This document shows, in pieces, positions 39,323-41,507 of a DNA stretch of 41,507 bases. Position 1 is the first letter of the stretch. The number at the start of each line of letters is the position of its first letter. The notes beneath the pieces are model-generated. The model was not told the DNA's origin, ran no database searches, and worked only from the letters and a program-made list of their open reading frames with translations. Origin of the DNA: Myxococcota bacterium. Its GTDB lineage: Bacteria; Myxococcota_A; UBA9160; UBA4427. Made by a program: the position numbers and the translations under genes. The stretch is from the NCBI GenBank assembly GCA_028278345.1, contig JANQEL010000107.1, forward strand, positions 1 to 41,507. Reading direction: 5' to 3'.

Positions 39323-39622
39323 CTAGCCTCCCATCATCGGGCTCAGGACGACGACACTCACACGGGTGCTCCGAGCGCCGGTTTCGACCAGGGGTTGTTC
39401 GAGCGACGCCAACATCTGGCCGTCGCAGAACACGCGGATGTGTCGGGGGAGACGGGCGTTCGAGTCGTCGAGCGCTTCGCAGAACGGGGCGCCAAAACGC
39501 GCGGCGAGCTGCCCCATCAGGTCGCCTGCCGTCGCACCGTCGCGGAGCGCGAGCGAGATTCCGCTCGCGTGATTCGGATCGCGTGGGGCCTCGACACCCT
39601 GCAGTTTCACCGTGACATCCAT
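39323..39622 (-). CDS. MoaD/ThiS-like small ubiquitin-fold protein
   Basis: A 99-residue beta-grasp protein (ATG at 39622) with the characteristic C-terminal Gly-Gly (SPMMGG) needed for thiocarboxylate formation as in MoaD and ThiS. The core shows ATAGDLMGQLAARFG and VFCDGQMLASLEQPLV. It is the first gene of the molybdoenzyme operon, 67 bases ahead of the catalytic subunit. A dedicated sulfur carrier for that enzyme's pterin cofactor, or a tungsten-specific MoaD variant, is a plausible role. The position outside a moa cluster is notable. Confidence 0.8.
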   Translation of the reverse strand: MDVTVKLQGVEAPRDPNHASGISLALRDGATAGDLMGQLAARFGAPFCEALDDSNARLPRHIRVFCDGQMLASLEQPLVETGARSTRVSVVVLSPMMGG

Positions 39623-39792
39623 ACCGACTCGAACTCGGGGATCATCACTGTTTCCTGCAATCGTCGTGCCCTGCGTCCTCGCCCATGCGCCGCCCCCGAA
39701 CCCGGCCGTGCGGCATGAGGTCCCGTGGCGCGACAATTTGCCCACCGCGGCAGGGCCGCTTTCGTGCCCTGGCATGTTCGACGCACAGGATT

Positions 39793-39860
39793 GGTGAGGT
39801 CAGGTCACCGCGATCGAAGGGCTGTGTCGCCGCGGTGGGTTCGCACGTGTGATCGTCACA
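39793..39860 (-). promoter_or_regulatory. Two palindromes upstream of the molybdoenzyme operon
   Basis: TGTGATCGTCACA (39848-39860) is a perfect half-site pair with a three-base centre, and GGTGA-N7-TCACC (39793-39809) lies nearby. Both are in the 292-base gap before the MoaD-like start. They resemble CRP/FNR-family half-sites, but the spacing differs from the usual N6 for the first. No clear promoter hexamers were identified in this gap. Confidence 0.3.
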
Positions 39861-39914
39861 TCATCGACAGATCAGAACAGCTCGATCTCACCTTCCCGCC
39901 CGCCCGCCTCTCTA

Positions 39915-41075
39915 CTAGCCAGGTCTTCGATCGATGCGACGCGTTCTATACGCCACGACTCCCGCCCCCGCGAGCACGGCCGTGACCACCCCGAGCCCCG
40001 CCAGGCCGAAGCTCGGCACGGCGGGGAGCGGCGAGCTCGTCATCGTGAACTCGGCGGTCGAGTCGAAGGTGAGCTCGAGGGGGAAGGCGGCGGCGCTCGA
40101 GGTGTCGGTCGCGGGGTCGATCCCGGATACGACGAACTCGCTGACGCCACCACCGGGATAGCCCGAGAAGTCGACCGAATCGCCGGGGCCGAAGGTACCG
40201 AGGCTCGATCCCCCGACGCTGACATCGAAGTCGCTGCTGAAGCCCGGCGGGAAGTCCGCGATGCTGGTGAACAGCGCGCTGTTGGTCATCGTGTAGGTGA
40301 ACGATGTCGAGGTCGGTGGATCGATCCAACAAGCCGTGGCGCAGAGCGATACGCCCAGGGTGTCGAAGGTCCAGGTCACCGAACCGTCGGGATTGGTCGT
40401 CGTCGAGTCGGGGATGACAGGCAGATCGATCGTGCCGGGCTCGCCGAACTCGCTGATGGTGACGGTGAAATCGGTCGTGTTCGACATCGCGTTCACGTAC
40501 CCGAGGATCTGCAGACTCGTGAGGGTGGTGAAGTCGATCAGCGCCGGAGGTGATGCGGGGAGTGCGTCACTGGCCATCACGGTCGGCGCAGGGTTGTCGA
40601 CTTCCTGGAGTTCGAAGTCGAGGGAGAGGACCATGAGGTCCTCGAGGGTCGGCACGACCGGCGCACTGACGTCTTCGAGGCCGAAGCTGTCGCGGAAGTT
40701 CGGGCCGTCGGCGACGTCGTTCTCGATCTCGATGGTGGCCGAGGTGGTGAGCCCGAGGTGCAGCATGCTCGTTCCCTCGAAGCCGAGGGCGAAGGCGATC
40801 GTGGCGTAGCTCCCGGCATTGGCCGAGCCGTTGGTGTCCACCGCGGTGTCGTCGAAGCGGAACTGCCCGCGCACGACACTGCCGATCGGCATGTCGACGA
40901 GGGGAACCATGCCCCCACCGCCGGCGTAGCTCGTGACCGTTCCCTCGAAGCCCCAGACCTTTTCCACGGCCGTCGCGGGCAGGGCCAGCGCCGACGCGAA
41001 CAACACGAGGGCGATGCCGATCGCCCTCCGGGATCCCACCTTCGAACACCGAACCATCGACCCGTGCGCAGCCAT
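39915..41075 (-). CDS. Exported protein with C-terminal membrane anchor (PEP-CTERM-like tail)
   Basis: No enzymatic family recognised. The ATG at 41075 follows GGAGGTGGG. The 386-residue protein has a signal peptide (residues about 18-38, ALALPATA) and a long Thr/Ser/Asp-rich beta-type body. The C-terminus holds PSFG followed by a hydrophobic stretch (GLAGLGVVTAVLAGAGVVAY) and RTRR. That tripartite end is like PEP-CTERM/IPTL-type sorting signals, so it may be exported and processed to the surface. A start 27 bases upstream (41102) is less likely. It lies upstream of, and on the same strand as, the molybdoenzyme operon. Confidence 0.75.
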   Translation of the reverse strand: MAAHGSMVRCSKVGSRRAIGIALVLFASALALPATAVEKVWGFEGTVTSYAGGGGMVPLVDMPIGSVVRGQFRFDDTAVDTNGSANAGSYATIAFALGFEGTSMLHLGLTTSATIEIENDVADGPNFRDSFGLEDVSAPVVPTLEDLMVLSLDFELQEVDNPAPTVMASDALPASPPALIDFTTLTSLQILGYVNAMSNTTDFTVTISEFGEPGTIDLPVIPDSTTTNPDGSVTWTFDTLGVSLCATACWIDPPTSTSFTYTMTNSALFTSIADFPPGFSSDFDVSVGGSSLGTFGPGDSVDFSGYPGGGVSEFVVSGIDPATDTSSAAAFPLELTFDSTAEFTMTSSPLPAVPSFGLAGLGVVTAVLAGAGVVAYRTRRIDRRPG

Positions 41076-41170
41076 CGGCTTCCCACCTCCAGAGCCGTTC
41101 ATCCGGGCAGTCTGAACGGATCGGCAGCCGAGGTAAAGCAGAATCGTGTCGTCCTGCCTCGAACTCGAAG

Positions 41171-41507
41171 TCAGCCCTGGCCGCTCGCGCGCGACAAGAT
41201 CGAGCCGAAATCGGCGCCACTCGTCAGCGTTCCGAAGACGTGTCCGCCACCGTCGCCGAGGCGGCTGTCGCACCAGGCTTCTGCGACCACGCTCGGCGCG
41301 TTTCGCAGCAGCAACGAAGCCTGCAATGCCACCGCCATGCGCTCGACGATGCGACGGGCATGGCGCTCGGCTTCCTCCGGCGCCGCGAGCAGGGCATCGA
41401 TCTCGTCGAGGGTGGAGTCGAGACTCGCATGTTCCCCACGCGCGAGGGCCATCTCGGCACGCAGGGCCGGAAGGGTCTCGGGTTCGCGCACGAGGGCGCG
41501 CAGCACG
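41171..41507 (-). CDS. AidB-like acyl-CoA dehydrogenase, C-terminal end (partial)
   Basis: The frame runs off the window edge; only about 112 C-terminal residues are visible. They match the C-terminal helical domain of the AidB branch of acyl-CoA dehydrogenases: a REPETLPALRAEM helix, ALQASLLLRNAPSVVAEAWCDSRL and a closing FGTLTSGADFGSILSRA. AidB is induced in the E. coli alkylation response and binds DNA. Whether this protein has either role is not visible. Confidence 0.8.
   Translation of the reverse strand, partial: VLRALVREPETLPALRAEMALARGEHASLDSTLDEIDALLAAPEEAERHARRIVERMAVALQASLLLRNAPSVVAEAWCDSRLGDGGGHVFGTLTSGADFGSILSRASGQG

Noticed and set aside
36580..39615. A 1011-residue + strand open frame
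   Set aside because: It is antisense to the molybdoenzyme gene and its text is low-complexity mirror sequence (repeated V/G/H/R runs). GC-rich third positions commonly leave antisense frames open; no motif or start site supports it.

Overview
The window is a GC-rich bacterial chromosome segment (about two thirds G+C by eye) with dense genes, tight ATGA-type start/stop overlaps and several TTG or GTG starts. No rRNA, tRNA, insertion sequence, phage gene or CRISPR array was seen. The mix of SoxC-like sulfite dehydrogenase, di-heme cytochrome, MscS/ECF module, NrfD-type molybdoenzyme complex, Cys-rich lipoprotein and C-terminal-anchor protein suggests a deltaproteobacteria-grade lineage (Myxococcota, Desulfobacterota or Binatota-like). 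That placement is inference from content only, without phylogeny.

Region 1 (1-9393, + strand) is housekeeping: the end of the S4/alpha operon (rpsD 3' part, rpoA, rplQ), a TlpA-like thioredoxin, an FtsB-like protein, argS, a SPOR-domain protein, an RmlD-like dTDP-rhamnose reductase, lepA and lepB. Region 2 (9397-14815, +) is redox and ion physiology: a single-heme SoxD-like cytochrome translationally coupled to a Tat-exported SoxC-like enzyme, an ECF sigma factor, a MauG/CcpA-type di-heme protein and a PiT phosphate transporter. The sigma gene and the di-heme gene carry closely matching upstream motifs (AACC-N15-CGTC), so they look like one autoregulated unit. Region 3 (14834-16858, - strand) is a second ECF sigma factor with two small proteins and an MscS-like channel, resembling the SigX-CmpX module of Pseudomonas; two envelope lipoproteins lie beside it on the + strand.

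Region 4 (18253-25786, +) is a complete pyrimidine operon pyrR-pyrB-pyrC-carA-carB. It has a recognisable sigma70 promoter and, in its short leader, a hairpin with the PyrR-recognition hexaloop just before the pyrR ribosome binding site. recG follows. Region 5 (28494-34583) holds a Cys-rich lipoprotein, an MFS transporter, leuA and a membrane-anchored GH2 glycosidase. Upstream of leuA is what looks like a full ribosome-mediated leucine attenuator: a promoter, an apparently leaderless 31-residue leader peptide with nine Leu codons (mostly rare ones), an antiterminator strand in the leader peptide's 3' end and a strong hairpin it can compete with. This is the most exciting element in the window.

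Region 6 (34680-41507) has a DksA/TraR-type zinc-finger protein and, on the - strand, an operon of a MoaD/ThiS-like protein, a large molybdopterin oxidoreductase without a Tat signal, a four-cluster ferredoxin subunit and an NrfD-type membrane subunit, apparently a membrane complex with its active site in the cytoplasm. A secreted protein with a C-terminal membrane/Arg tail and the 3' end of an AidB-like acyl-CoA dehydrogenase close the window.
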